The notes beneath the pieces were generated by a model. That model was not told where the DNA came from, made no database searches, and was given only the letters and a program-made list of their open reading frames with translations. A program made the translations under genes and the position numbers. From Bacillota bacterium (GTDB lineage Bacteria; Bacillota; Clostridia; Oscillospirales; Ruminococcaceae), in the NCBI GenBank assembly GCA_023443315.1, contig JAEZVA010000049.1:1-64000 (forward strand): a DNA stretch of 64,000 nucleotides. Reading direction: 5' to 3'. Positions 6,109 to 14,684 of the stretch are shown here, piece by piece (position 1 is the stretch's first letter; each line of letters begins with the position of its first letter).

Positions 6109-7545
6109 ATGAACAACATACTAAGCGGTTGCCAGCCGCAGTCGGTATTTCACTATTTTGAAGCAATCTCTCGCATCCCGCGCGGTTCTGGCAACGAAAA
6201 GGCGATTTCCGATTATCTGGTTTCCTTTGCGGGGGAGCACGGTCTATGGGTGTTGCAGGATGCGGCGAATAATATCTTAATAAAGAAGCCCGCCTCATGC
6301 GGCTGCGAAGAACTACCCGCCGTAGCGCTGCAAGGGCATCTTGATATGGTGTGCGAAAAGAACGCCGATTCATCGCACGACTTTTTGCGTGACCCGATTA
6401 CACTACTCGAGCAAGACGGCTGGATTCGTGCCGACGGCACGACCTTAGGTGCCGACAACGGCATCGCGGTCGCGATGATGCTTGCCCTGCTTGCGGACGA
6501 TACCCTGTGTCACCCCGCGCTTGAGTGCGTATTTACCGTGTGCGAGGAAACGGGGCTGGAGGGCGCGTTTGCGTTTGACGGTAGCCTCATCAGTGCCCGA
6601 TATATGATTAACCTCGACTCCGAGGAGGAGGGAGTTGCCACCGTAAGCTGCTGCGGCGGTGTGCGAACCCATATCACAAAACCGATTGTGTATCAAAAGT
6701 CGGAGGCCAATGCGGTAAGGCTGTTTGTTCATGGGCTTGCGGGCGGTCATTCCGGCGTGGATATTGCGAAAAACCGAGCCAACGCAATCAAGGTGATGGC
6801 GGAGCTTTTAAGCTACCTTAAGACAGAAACGGGCGTTGCCCTTGCCGATATCGCGGGTGGCAATAAGGATAACGCCATCCCCCGCGAGTGCTGGGCGGTT
6901 ATTTTAACAGAGCGTACTGCGGACGAGATTTCCGCGTTGGTGCGTCGATTTAAAGCGGCGCTCCCCCCCCTGGATGAGGACGACGCAAGCTTTGACATCA
7001 CAGTCTCAGACGCCGCGGCGGATATGGCGATGTGCTGTTCGGATGCGATACTCAAGCTACTTGTAAATGCGCCAAACGGTGTGCAGACCATGTTTGAGCA
7101 CGCACCAGACATGGTGGAAAGCTCCTGTAACCTTGCTTCTATCTCGATGGACGGCGACAAGCTGCGTGTTATCGTTTCTATCCGCAGCGCGGCAAAGCAT
7201 AAGCGCGACGCGGTGGTCACAAAGCTAAGTGCCGTTGCCGAGCAAGCAGGATTTACGCTTTCTGTTCAAGGGGAATACCCCGGTTGGGACTATGAGCGCG
7301 AGTCTCATCTGCGCGATGTGATGAGCGAATGCTACCTTGCACTGTCCGGAAAGGCGCTTCGCTTTGAGGCGATTCACGCGGGGCTTGAGTGCGGCATCTT
7401 TAAATCAAAATGCCCACAGCTCGACATCATCGCCATCGGTCCGAACATCATTGACTGCCACACGCCGGACGAGCGTCTGAACGTCGCGTCCTGTAACGCG
7501 GTGTGGGAGCTTTTGCTTGCAACCCTTGCGAAGCTTTGTAAATAA
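6109..7545 (+). CDS. pepD: Aminoacyl-histidine dipeptidase (PepD, M20C)
   Basis: A 478-residue cytosolic metallopeptidase that splits dipeptides such as carnosine-like Xaa-His. Motifs in order: HLDMVCEKN (metal His about 78), GTTLGADNGI (bridging Asp), TVCEETGLEGA (catalytic Glu and metal Glu), NLDSEEEG, GGHSGVDI in the lid domain and the C-terminal metal His in GLECGIF/HTPDE. Length equals that of known PepD proteins. ATG 6109 follows AGAGAGGG. It probably shares the mutase transcript; no terminator lies between them. Confidence 0.93.
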   Translation: MNNILSGCQPQSVFHYFEAISRIPRGSGNEKAISDYLVSFAGEHGLWVLQDAANNILIKKPASCGCEELPAVALQGHLDMVCEKNADSSHDFLRDPITLLEQDGWIRADGTTLGADNGIAVAMMLALLADDTLCHPALECVFTVCEETGLEGAFAFDGSLISARYMINLDSEEEGVATVSCCGGVRTHITKPIVYQKSEANAVRLFVHGLAGGHSGVDIAKNRANAIKVMAELLSYLKTETGVALADIAGGNKDNAIPRECWAVILTERTADEISALVRRFKAALPPLDEDDASFDITVSDAAADMAMCCSDAILKLLVNAPNGVQTMFEHAPDMVESSCNLASISMDGDKLRVIVSIRSAAKHKRDAVVTKLSAVAEQAGFTLSVQGEYPGWDYERESHLRDVMSECYLALSGKALRFEAIHAGLECGIFKSKCPQLDIIAIGPNIIDCHTPDERLNVASCNAVWELLLATLAKLCK

Positions 7546-7565
7546 TGACGTTTACAAATTAACCC

Positions 7566-7594
7566 TTTCACACACTGCAAAGCCGTGATATAAT
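7566..7594 (+). promoter_or_regulatory. Promoter upstream of the flippase gene
   Basis: TTTCAC (7566-7571) and TATAAT (7589-7594) have a 17-bp spacer. AACCCTTT before and AAAGGGTT after the core (7561 and 7600) form an inverted repeat around the promoter. Confidence 0.6.
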
Positions 7595-7639
7595 CAGAAA
7601 AAGGGTTATACATTTACGTAAAAACGATGCGTCTTGATA

Positions 7640-7700
7640 GCGGGGCAGAGGGTGTTTGGTTACAGATGTGCCTGATAACACCGTTGCACCGCTTTTCTTT
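7640..7700 (+). other. Terminator-like hairpin in the flippase leader
   Basis: GCGG (7640) pairs with CCGC (7689-7692) and GGTGTT (7651) with AACACC (7677-7682), followed by TTTTCTTT. It sits between the promoter and the start codon, so it may act as an attenuator. Confidence 0.4.
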
Positions 7701-7772
7701 CCTGTGTAGATATTATTGCTGATTGTCAGATGTATAAGGTTATTAGCGACTGCTGCCTGTGGGGTTAACAAA

Positions 7773-9173
7773 ATGGATCGGTACAAAAAGCTTGCACTCA
7801 ATACGGTGATATTTGCCATAGGCACGTTCAGCTCTAAGGTTCTTGTGTTTTTGCTCATGCCCATCTACACACGAATCCTTTCCCCCGCCGACTACAGCGT
7901 GGTGGAGCTTGTAACGGGCACGGCGAACTTTATGATCCCCATCGTCGCGGTTTGCATCGGCGAGGGGGTTATTCGCTTTGGGTTGGATAGTGCCGTGCGC
8001 AAGGATGATGTATTCACCTCCGGCATACTCACGGTGCTAATCGGCTTTGTTTTGTTTGCTGCGTGCTACCCGCTGTTTTCGATGATTCCGTTTATCACCG
8101 GCTACACGCCGCTTGTGTATCTGTTTGTGCTTGCATCCTCCTTAAAGGGCATCTGTGCGCAGTTTGTACGAGCCAAGGGCTACATCCGCCTGTTTGCGTT
8201 TGACGGGGTTTTGTCCACCGTCATGGTGCTGGTGTTTAATATTTTGGGGCTGGTGGTGTTTAAATTTGGCATTACCGGCTATGTTCTGGCTATCATCCTG
8301 GCCGATATCTTGTCCGCGCTGTTTTTAACCTGGATTGCGGGGCTTTGGCGGTACTTCAAAGGATTTTCTGTCAACAAGGTCGTATGGCGGGCGATGGTGC
8401 TGTACGCCATTCCGCTTATCCCCAACACCTTGTTTTTTTGGGTGACAAACCTTTCCGACCGCTATATTGTGACGGGTTTATTGGGGGCAGAAATCAACGG
8501 CTTGTATTCCATTGCCTACAAGATACCCACGATTATTACGGCGGTATCGAGCATATTCATGCAGGCGTGGCAGCTCTCCGCGTTTTCTGAGGAGGATACG
8601 CGCACCAAGGCGCGTTTTTATTCTACGGTGTTTGATGGGTACCAATCGGTGCTGTTTATTATCGGTGCGGGCACGGTGCTACTGATAAAGCCCCTGACAA
8701 GCCTGCTGCTGGATCAAGAATACTTCACCTCGTGGGTTTACGTGCCGTATTTAATTTTGTCTGTGGTGTTCTCCTGCTTTGCCTCATTCTTTTCCAGCAT
8801 CTATATGTCGCAAAAACGCAACGTTATGACGATGATAACCACCATGACGGGTGCTGCCATTAACATCGTGCTCAACTTCGTACTAATTCCGATCTATGGC
8901 GCAAATGGCGCGGCATTTGCCACGTTTATCAGCTACTTTGTAGTGTTTATCTTTCGCGCTTTACACTCCCGCCGATATATTCCGGTACACGTTGCGTGGG
9001 GAAGGCTTGCGCTCAACCTGCTGCTGTTGCTCGGGCTAGCGCTTACCGCCATCCTAGAGCCGGGGTATTCTATTGCGATGCAGATTGCGCTTGCAGTGGC
9101 ACTGGTGCTCGTTAACGCGAAAACCATGATTACCTCGCTTGTGCGCATCCTAGAGCGGCGTAGAGCGGGTTAA
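7773..9173 (+). CDS. Polysaccharide flippase (MOP/MATE superfamily)
   Basis: A 466-residue membrane protein with about 12-14 predicted helices, beginning KLALNTVIFAIGTFSSKVLVFLLMPIYTRILSPADYS, the N-terminal signature of Wzx-type exporters that flip lipid-linked sugars across the membrane. ATG 7773 follows GTGGGG by eight bases; the longer upstream reading (7716) has no ribosome site. It is distant from the polysaccharide cluster at 41-50 kb and has its own promoter, so it may serve another glycan. Substrate unknown. Confidence 0.88.
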   Translation: MDRYKKLALNTVIFAIGTFSSKVLVFLLMPIYTRILSPADYSVVELVTGTANFMIPIVAVCIGEGVIRFGLDSAVRKDDVFTSGILTVLIGFVLFAACYPLFSMIPFITGYTPLVYLFVLASSLKGICAQFVRAKGYIRLFAFDGVLSTVMVLVFNILGLVVFKFGITGYVLAIILADILSALFLTWIAGLWRYFKGFSVNKVVWRAMVLYAIPLIPNTLFFWVTNLSDRYIVTGLLGAEINGLYSIAYKIPTIITAVSSIFMQAWQLSAFSEEDTRTKARFYSTVFDGYQSVLFIIGAGTVLLIKPLTSLLLDQEYFTSWVYVPYLILSVVFSCFASFFSSIYMSQKRNVMTMITTMTGAAINIVLNFVLIPIYGANGAAFATFISYFVVFIFRALHSRRYIPVHVAWGRLALNLLLLLGLALTAILEPGYSIAMQIALAVALVLVNAKTMITSLVRILERRRAG

Positions 9174-9202
9174 GCGGAACAACGAAAGGGAAGAGGCAAA
9201 CG

Positions 9203-9568
9203 ATGAAGCTACAAGCATTGCCGTACCGCTTGGCGGTATGTAAGCTAAATGATGTGATGGGGCTTAACCTGAGTGCTCCATTTTTTGCACTGGCAAAGAC
9301 CGACGATGAGGTGTCGCTCATCTGCCCTAGCGAGCAGACCCCACAGGGATGCATTGCGATTGAGGATGGCTTTTGCGGTTTTCGTGTAAGCGGGTCGCTG
9401 GATTTTTCGCTGGTTGGTGTTCTCGCAAAGCTGACTGTACCACTAGCGAAGGAAGGCATCAGCATTGTGACCTTTTCTACCTACGACACCGACTATCTGC
9501 TTGTAAAAGAGGCGGATTACCCGCGCGCTGTCAAGGTATTAACCGCAGCGGGCTACGAGTGGGCATAG
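9203..9568 (+). CDS. ACT domain protein
   Basis: A 121-residue soluble protein. Residues 8-58 look like a first ACT-like half (YRLAVCKLN, FFALAKTDDEVSLICPSE) and 62-120 a clear ACT repeat (LDFSLVGVLAKLTVPLAKEGISIVTFSTYDTDYLLVKEADYPRA). ACT pairs bind amino acids and regulate enzymes, but here no catalytic domain is attached. ATG 9203 follows AAGGGAAGAGG. It lies 29 bp after the flippase and before a terminator, so is its probable co-transcript. Confidence 0.85.
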   Translation: MKLQALPYRLAVCKLNDVMGLNLSAPFFALAKTDDEVSLICPSEQTPQGCIAIEDGFCGFRVSGSLDFSLVGVLAKLTVPLAKEGISIVTFSTYDTDYLLVKEADYPRAVKVLTAAGYEWA

Positions 9569-9587
9569 CTTCACAAACAAAAAGCAA

Positions 9588-9630
9588 AAAGCGCAGCCAG
9601 ATTCCGTTTAGGATTTCGGCTGCGCTTTAT
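9588..9630 (+). terminator. Terminator after the ACT gene
   Basis: AAAGCGCAGCC pairs with GGCTGCGCTTT; A-rich before and T-rich after, so it can also serve the convergent flavin reductase gene. Confidence 0.8.
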
Positions 9631-9653
9631 TATGTTATTTCTGAGTACCAATG

Positions 9654-10229
9654 TTATTTTGGGTTTTTGGGCTTCTTTTTTACGGTGTAGCCAAACGAGC
9701 CCAGTCGTTTTCCTAGCGCAAAATACTCACCGTGGGAATAAGCGGCAAGAGAGCTTTTGTGTAGTAGCAGCTTTCCGTTTTCGTCGATATACTTATCGTC
9801 CACATCTACACACAGAATCTCTGCCAAAAACATATCATGCGTTCCTAGGGACTTAATCTCGGTTACGCGGCATTCCAAACTGACGGGGCTTTCGTCAATC
9901 AGAGGTGCACTTATCATCGAGGCGGCGACGGGGGTAAGGTGCATCTTCGCAAACTTATCCACCTTTTCTCCGCTCTTTACACCGCAAAAATCTGCCGCGC
10001 GTATCAGCGCGGATGTGGTCAGGTTAATGGCAAACTCGCCAGATTCCTTAATAATCGCATGAGAGTAACGCGAGGGGCGAACCGAAATATAGGTCATAGC
10101 GGGGTAAGAGTTCACAATCCCTGTCCATGCAATGGTGATGATATTCGGCTTTTCCATTGTTCCGCACGTTACCATGGCAAGAGGAACTGGAGAGAGCAGC
10201 GTTCCTGCCTTCCATACCGTTTTACTCAT
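9654..10229 (-). CDS. Flavin reductase-like FMN-binding protein
   Basis: A 191-residue protein of the flavoredoxin/flavin reductase split-barrel family. Signs: PLAMVTCGTMEKPNIITIAWTGIVNSYP (FMN phosphate region), ISVRPSRYSHAIIKESGEFAINL, and FAKMHLTP. It probably binds FMN and transfers electrons from a donor not identifiable here. ATG 10229 has AAAGGAAG eight bases upstream; that site lies inside the longer reading from 10259, which argues for the shorter form. The C-terminus is unusually lysine-rich (VKKKPKNPK). Confidence 0.87.
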   Translation of the reverse strand: MSKTVWKAGTLLSPVPLAMVTCGTMEKPNIITIAWTGIVNSYPAMTYISVRPSRYSHAIIKESGEFAINLTTSALIRAADFCGVKSGEKVDKFAKMHLTPVAASMISAPLIDESPVSLECRVTEIKSLGTHDMFLAEILCVDVDDKYIDENGKLLLHKSSLAAYSHGEYFALGKRLGSFGYTVKKKPKNPK

Positions 10230-10314
10230 ATTAGACACTTCCTTTTCAAGCAAAGACACCGCAATCGTTGTACTGGGCGTAATATGCAGCTGTGATTATT
10301 CAATTACTCTACCC

Positions 10315-10320
10315 ATTATA
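10315..10320 (-). promoter_or_regulatory. Extended -10 promoter of the flavin reductase gene
   Basis: On the minus strand TGG-TATAAT forms an extended -10 with no good -35 box; leader about 80 nt. Confidence 0.5.
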
Positions 10321-10470
10321 CCACATCGCAGGTGGGTTATTCCATCAGTTTTGTTTGCGCGTTTTGCTCAAGATGTTGTGTATCAAGGCGCAACCATGTT
10401 TTACTTATCCTAGTAGGATGAATGATTCAGCGCTTATTGTGGACACTAATGGTATAAAGGAGGCGTTTGC

Positions 10471-10725
10471 ATGGGCATTATCGGTTGGTTAATCATTGGG
10501 GCGCTCGCAGGCTGGATTGCAAGTAAGATTACGGGTAACGATAAGCGGATGGGTGCGGGTAAGAACATCATCGTCGGCGTCATCGGCGGATTTCTCGGCG
10601 GGCTTGCGATGAACCTGATTGGAGGCGTAGGGGTCACCGGCTTTAACCTTTGGAGCCTGTTTGTGGCTGTTTTAGGCGCAGTAATACTGCTTTTGATTGT
10701 AAACGCGGTAACAAGAAGGTCGTAA
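10471..10725 (+). CDS. GlsB/YeaQ/YmgE-type small membrane protein
   Basis: An 84-residue, three-helix glycine-rich membrane protein (GIIGWLIIGALAGWIASKITG, NIIVGVIGGFLGGLAMNLIGG, LFVAVLGAVILLLIVNAVTRR). The family is linked to general stress in other bacteria; the molecular role is unknown. AAAGGAGG eight bases before ATG 10471 is a near-perfect ribosome site. I found no convincing promoter in the 240 bp upstream, although ATCCTA/TAGGAT (about 10397-10409) forms a small dyad. Confidence 0.88.
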   Translation: MGIIGWLIIGALAGWIASKITGNDKRMGAGKNIIVGVIGGFLGGLAMNLIGGVGVTGFNLWSLFVAVLGAVILLLIVNAVTRRS

Positions 10726-10760
10726 AAATTACACAGTTCACATACAAGCAAGAAAAAATA

Positions 10761-10796
10761 GCGTGCCCCCAGCCACTTTGTTGGTTGGGGGCACGC
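10761..10796 (-). terminator. Terminator of the LRR lipoprotein gene
   Basis: GCGTGCCCCCAGCC pairs with GGTTGGGGGCACGC. On the minus strand it is followed by TATTTTTTC, so it mainly ends the LRR gene; it may also stop the glsB transcript. Confidence 0.75.
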
Positions 10797-10830
10797 CAAT
10801 TGCAGAGTTTTTGGGGGAGGATACATATGC

Positions 10831-11622
10831 CTATTTTAGTTCAAAATCCTTACTATCCAGCTGAGCGTAGACGTCCTTGAGCAGGCTGTAATCTGTAACA
10901 GGATTGCCCTCCAGAAGTATAATCCGAAGATTGGTTAGCTTCGAAAGGGGTGCAACGTCGCTAATCATATTGTCGTTTAGCTGCACGTCCCACAGCTTTG
11001 GCAGGTTGGCAACTGCCGATATATCGGTAATGCCTGCGTTTTTGGCATCGATATGCTCAAGGTTTGTAAGACCGGACAGTGCGTCCAAACTGGCAATACC
11101 GGCGGGGGTGCCGCTATCTCCGTGCAGCCAGCAAAACACCAGGCAGTTTAAGTTTGTCAGGTCTTTGAGGGGAGTCAGGTCTTCCACCAAGGTGCCGTTA
11201 AACACCAACGTCTCCAGGCTAGGTATTTTGCTCAGCGGGGATAAATCCGATATCTCGTTAAATGAAATATCCAATTCTTTTAGTCCTGTAAAATATCCGA
11301 GCGCACTGATGTCCTTAATATTATTGCTGTCGTTTTTCTCACCAAAGCTGCCATTACTTACGTTAAGCGACTGAACTTGTGCGGCTTCTTCAAGCGTGAT
11401 GTCACCTTCGGGTTTGTTCATTGCCTTTCGTACCTTGGTCTCAAGGTTTTCGTCGCTAAACACAACAACGGCGGCAGGCTGGCTTTCAGGCTCCAAAGCG
11501 GAGGATGGCTCTGTCGAAACTACGGGCTCGGGTACTGGCTGAGGTTTCGGGGTTTGGGTCGCACATGCTACCATAGAGAGTACAAGAATCAAAACAAGAC
11601 CAATCAACAGGAATCTTTTCAT
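10831..11622 (-). CDS. Leucine-rich-repeat lipoprotein
   Basis: A 263-residue secreted lipoprotein. Residues 1-20 are a signal peptide ending in a lipobox-like SMVAC, so Cys20 would be lipidated. A Pro/Glu/Ser linker follows (about 24-48), then a cap segment (VVVFSDENLETKVRKAMNKP, TLEEAAQVQSLNVSN) and about six 22-residue LRRs of internalin type (LKELDISFNEISDLSPLSKI). The same cap plus LRR design forms the outer half of the kinase at 12314, encoded divergently 240 bp away. ATG 11622 has GGAG ten bases upstream. It is expected on the outer face of the membrane, binding a protein or glycan ligand; partner unknown. Confidence 0.88.
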   Translation of the reverse strand: MKRFLLIGLVLILVLSMVACATQTPKPQPVPEPVVSTEPSSALEPESQPAAVVVFSDENLETKVRKAMNKPEGDITLEEAAQVQSLNVSNGSFGEKNDSNNIKDISALGYFTGLKELDISFNEISDLSPLSKIPSLETLVFNGTLVEDLTPLKDLTNLNCLVFCWLHGDSGTPAGIASLDALSGLTNLEHIDAKNAGITDISAVANLPKLWDVQLNDNMISDVAPLSKLTNLRIILLEGNPVTDYSLLKDVYAQLDSKDFELK

Positions 11623-11640
11623 TATAAAGCAACTCCATTT

Positions 11641-11699
11641 CGTTTTTAATACCAAGTAAGAATAAAAACGTAACCACTGTATAGATAATAGTATACAGT
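11641..11699. promoter_or_regulatory. Two inverted repeats in the divergent LRR/HTH intergenic region
   Basis: ACTGTATA-N8-TATACAGT (11676-11699) is a perfect operator-like dyad. Next to it CGTTTTTA/TAAAAACG (11641-11648, 11663-11670) can form a hairpin in the LRR gene's leader. The HTH protein encoded on the other side is an obvious candidate binder, by inference. Confidence 0.6.
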
Positions 11700-11779
11700 T
11701 CCATGCGGGAGTTGTGGTGTGCAGGTTGCACACATCTGCGAATATATAAGCAATGCGCAAAGCAAAATATTAGAATTGA

Positions 11780-11808
11780 TTGAAACAATATGGAAACTAA
11801 GTTATAAT
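11780..11808 (+). promoter_or_regulatory. Promoter of the HTH-kinase operon
   Basis: TTGAAA (11780-11785) and TATAAT (11803-11808) with a 17-bp spacer; 55 bp before the HTH start codon. Confidence 0.8.
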
Positions 11809-11862
11809 TATAGGGAAAATCACTTTTTTTGAGCGCAATATGTTTGAATGGAGGCGCGGATT

Positions 11863-12321
11863 ATGGCACAGTATAGATTGAAGGCGAACCGTACCAGTAC
11901 GTTGCTTCATCGATTATTTAAGGCTCCCAATCTAGATGAGTTTTTACAAAACAACATAAGCGCGTCGGAATTCCCCGAATTCTATATTTATATATCCGAT
12001 TTGTGTAAACAGACCGGACAGGTACCCGAGCAGATTATCAAACGCGCCATGATTGACCGTACCTACGGGCACCAAATCTTTAACGGAACACGTCGTCCGT
12101 CCCGCGACAAGGTGATTCTGCTTGCCTTCGGTTTCGGTCTTAATGTGGACGAGACGCAGGGGTTACTAAGAATGGCACAGAAAAGCACGCTCTACCCAAG
12201 AATCATGCGCGATGCAGTGATTCTTCGTTGCTTAAACGACCACACGGATGTGATAACAACCCAGAGCATGCTTCAAACACTTGGTTTAACCCTGTTAGGC
12301 GGTGAGGATAAGCATGGATGA
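11863..12321 (+). CDS. XRE-like helix-turn-helix protein coupled to the kinase
   Basis: A 152-residue protein. Residues about 44-105 resemble a Cro/C1-type helix-turn-helix (QIIKRAMIDRTYGHQIFNGTRRPSRDKVILLAFGFGL), preceded by a charged N-terminal segment and followed by a helical tail (DAVILRCLNDHTDVITTQSML). ATG 11863 lies eight bases after GGAGG; the reading from 11848 covers that site. Its last 8 bases overlap the kinase start, so the two proteins are made together. A kinase-controlled DNA-binding protein is the natural reading, but no phosphorylation site can be proved from sequence. Confidence 0.85.
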   Translation: MAQYRLKANRTSTLLHRLFKAPNLDEFLQNNISASEFPEFYIYISDLCKQTGQVPEQIIKRAMIDRTYGHQIFNGTRRPSRDKVILLAFGFGLNVDETQGLLRMAQKSTLYPRIMRDAVILRCLNDHTDVITTQSMLQTLGLTLLGGEDKHG

Positions 12322-13942
12322 ACTCTTGCTGCAAAGCCTTTCGGAAGAATTTGACTGCGACAGGTATCCAAGCGAATTTTTGGCGGAGTACGAGCCGATG
12401 GAATGCCTTGCGCACAATGAAGCAGGTGAGACCCTGCTGGTAAAAAGCAAGCAGACTGGTGTCCGCTTTGTGACCAAATGCTATACGGCAAAAGACCTGC
12501 TCTCTCACACAAGCGAAGGAACGTTGTTAATGGGATTGACTCACCCGGGGCTACCAGCCTTTATGGGCGAATATCAAAACGACAAAATGCTGTGCGTGGT
12601 GCGCGAGTACATCGAAGGAACCCCACTTAACCAATATGCCGCACCAAACAACCTGTCGCAGGCCGAGATTATCAGCATAGCCGTCCAGCTTACTGATATC
12701 CTGTGCTATCTGCATAGACAGACCCCGCCGATTATTCATCGGGATATTAAACCCCACAATGTTATCATAGACAACAAAGGAAAGGTTTGGCTTATCGACT
12801 TTGGAATCTCTCGCGTTTACAATGAGACTGCCAAAGAGGATACCGTGTGTTTTGGAACGAAGCAGTTTGCGGCACCCGAACAATACGGTTTTTCGCAGAC
12901 CGACTGCCGCGCGGATGTTTTTTCTTTCGGTATTCTGCTTGGATGGCTGTTAACAGGCGCAACGGAGCGAAAGTTAATGCTCGCGCAAATAAACAATCCT
13001 CGCCTAAGGCGACTAATTGCAAGATGTACGGAGTTTGCCCCCGAAAAACGCCATCAATCTATGGCAAGGGTTAAGCGGGTGCTTCAAAATGCCGATGGCA
13101 GTAAAAATAGGCGGTGTCTACGGCGTGCGGCAGGTATTCTTGCCTGCGGAATGTGCTTGTGTATCGGCTTTACGGTAGGGCGATATACAGAGCTCGCACC
13201 GCCACTCTCATTTTCATCCCACGTCTCCTTTGAGGAGCCGCTGATCGAGCAGGCGGTGCGCCTTGCGCTGGATAAAACGCAGCATGAGCCGATTGACGAA
13301 GCAGAGCTTTTATCTGTCAGCGAGCTTTATCTCTTCGGAAACCATGCAGTAGCCAATCTGGAGGATTACATGGAACTGGGGCAACACATGGCAAACAACG
13401 ACGGTGTAGTGAAAAACGGTGAGATCCGTTCCCTGCGTGATATATCAAGGCTTAAAAATCTAAAATGCCTGCGTATCGCACTTCAGAATATCGAGGACCT
13501 ATCCCCGTTGTGCGAGCTTGCCGAACTTGAGCAGCTTGACCTTAAGCATAACCCGATTGCGGATGTAGAGCCGATTTCATCCCTTCCCGCCATACAGATG
13601 CTATGTGTATTCGATACCCGGATCAGCGACCTGTCTTCGTTATCGGCTTGTCCAACGCTTGAAAATCTGGATATCGGCAATACTCGCATTCAGTCGTTAT
13701 CTGCGTTAGCGGGATTAAAAAAACTCAAATACCTGTATATGCGTGGTGCTTCTCTGCAAGCATTGTCTGGAATAGAGCAGTTTGTGTATTTAGAGCAGGT
13801 GGGGCTTGACGACGTTGCCGACGGGGACTTAACGCCGCTTTTGTCGCTGCCGCGGCTTAAAGAGGCACATCTGGGCGAAGCGCTTAGGCAGAGCGCACAA
13901 CACGACCTGTCTCAGGCCGGATTTTCGGTATTGTACCAATAG
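12314..13942 (+). CDS. Membrane Ser/Thr protein kinase with extracellular LRR domain
   Basis: A 542-residue receptor-like kinase. Residues about 24-260 form a Hanks-type kinase: VTK (Lys55), catalytic loop HRDIKPHN (142-149), IDFG (161-164), AAPEQYG and DVFSFG. The glycine loop is poorly conserved. A single membrane helix spans about 271-289, then 250 outer residues carry a cap (FEEPLIEQAVRLALDKT) and about seven LRRs of the NLKCLRIALQNIEDLSPLCEL type. The cap and repeats match the lipoprotein encoded divergently. ATG 12314 follows GTGAGGA; GTG 12302 is less likely. Canonical catalytic residues suggest activity. It probably senses an outer ligand or the lipoprotein and signals to the HTH partner; this is inference. 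Confidence 0.9.
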   Translation: MDELLLQSLSEEFDCDRYPSEFLAEYEPMECLAHNEAGETLLVKSKQTGVRFVTKCYTAKDLLSHTSEGTLLMGLTHPGLPAFMGEYQNDKMLCVVREYIEGTPLNQYAAPNNLSQAEIISIAVQLTDILCYLHRQTPPIIHRDIKPHNVIIDNKGKVWLIDFGISRVYNETAKEDTVCFGTKQFAAPEQYGFSQTDCRADVFSFGILLGWLLTGATERKLMLAQINNPRLRRLIARCTEFAPEKRHQSMARVKRVLQNADGSKNRRCLRRAAGILACGMCLCIGFTVGRYTELAPPLSFSSHVSFEEPLIEQAVRLALDKTQHEPIDEAELLSVSELYLFGNHAVANLEDYMELGQHMANNDGVVKNGEIRSLRDISRLKNLKCLRIALQNIEDLSPLCELAELEQLDLKHNPIADVEPISSLPAIQMLCVFDTRISDLSSLSACPTLENLDIGNTRIQSLSALAGLKKLKYLYMRGASLQALSGIEQFVYLEQVGLDDVADGDLTPLLSLPRLKEAHLGEALRQSAQHDLSQAGFSVLYQ

Positions 13943-13977
13943 CAAAAAATACGGAGCAGAACATATAAAAAAACAAT

Positions 13978-14012
13978 AACCCTGCAAACCATTGAGGTTG
14001 CAGGGTTTTTGT
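13978..14012 (+). terminator. Terminator of the HTH-kinase operon
   Basis: AACCCTGCAA/TTGCAGGGTT plus inner ACC/GGT pairs, followed by TTTTGTTG. Confidence 0.85.
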
Positions 14013-14044
14013 TGTAAGGGTACAACAAAAAAGATGCATTATGC

Positions 14045-14675
14045 TTATTGTATATACGTTAGCAAACTCTTAATATCTGTGATCCAACCATTGATTATCT
14101 GTGTATTTTCTGCAAGTTTGTTTCTATCCTTTTCATATCCTTGTAATAAGTGTAATTGATGTCTCCAATAGCTATAAAGTTTATTAAAAAAATATTGTTC
14201 CGCTATAATATTCGGAAAATCAGATTTTGCCTGTTCAAACGATATATTTAGTTTTTCACTTGCTTGTTCAGCTGATAATCCCATGGACTTTTTGAAATCT
14301 CTAAATACCCATTGCCGTTCAAAAATATTCATAGCCCGCCAGCCGGAGTATTGATGATCAAATGTTTCTTTTATCCTTGCCAACAATTCTTTTGCAATGA
14401 GATTGTCATCTACCGTCATATTTGATGTAATTTTACCTTCTGAGGTGTTGTCAGCAAAAATATCATAATTCATTAATACTTGAATCGAGCCTATTTCTTG
14501 TCCATGGTAACGTTCTGGATTTAATACAGATAAAGCAAACCCGATACCTGCACTTTCGACATCCAAAATATGCTACATCCTTGCTGTTTTCTATCCATTT
14601 GAAAGATAGTAATTCTATTAAGTTGAATAGTAGCAAACACTGTTTCGCAGCCTTTACCTTGTAATCCAATTGCAA
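14045..14675 (-). pseudogene. Unknown gene broken by a frameshift
   Basis: Two overlapping minus-strand readings join into one protein: the first (TTG 14675, KVKAAKQCLLLFNLIELLSFKWIENSKDVAYF) runs into the second (LDVESAGIGFALSVLNPERYHG...) only if one T is removed from the TTTT run at about 14566-14569. The repaired product would be about 209 residues, soluble and helix-rich, with no motif I recognise. It begins 10 bp after the CPBP protease gene and shares its AT-rich composition, unlike the flanks. It could instead be a slippage-controlled gene or a sequencing error; if the second part is used alone it starts at TTG 14566. Confidence 0.5.
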
Positions 14676-14684
14676 TAGAAGAAA

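Noticed and set aside
7716..7772. Earlier start of the flippase at 7716
   Set aside because: The extra 19 residues lack a ribosome site and family similarity; they fall in the predicted leader.
10385..10415. Sigma-B-type promoter before the GlsB-like gene
   Set aside because: GTTTTA followed by GGATGA is only a poor match, and sigma-B is not expected in this lineage.
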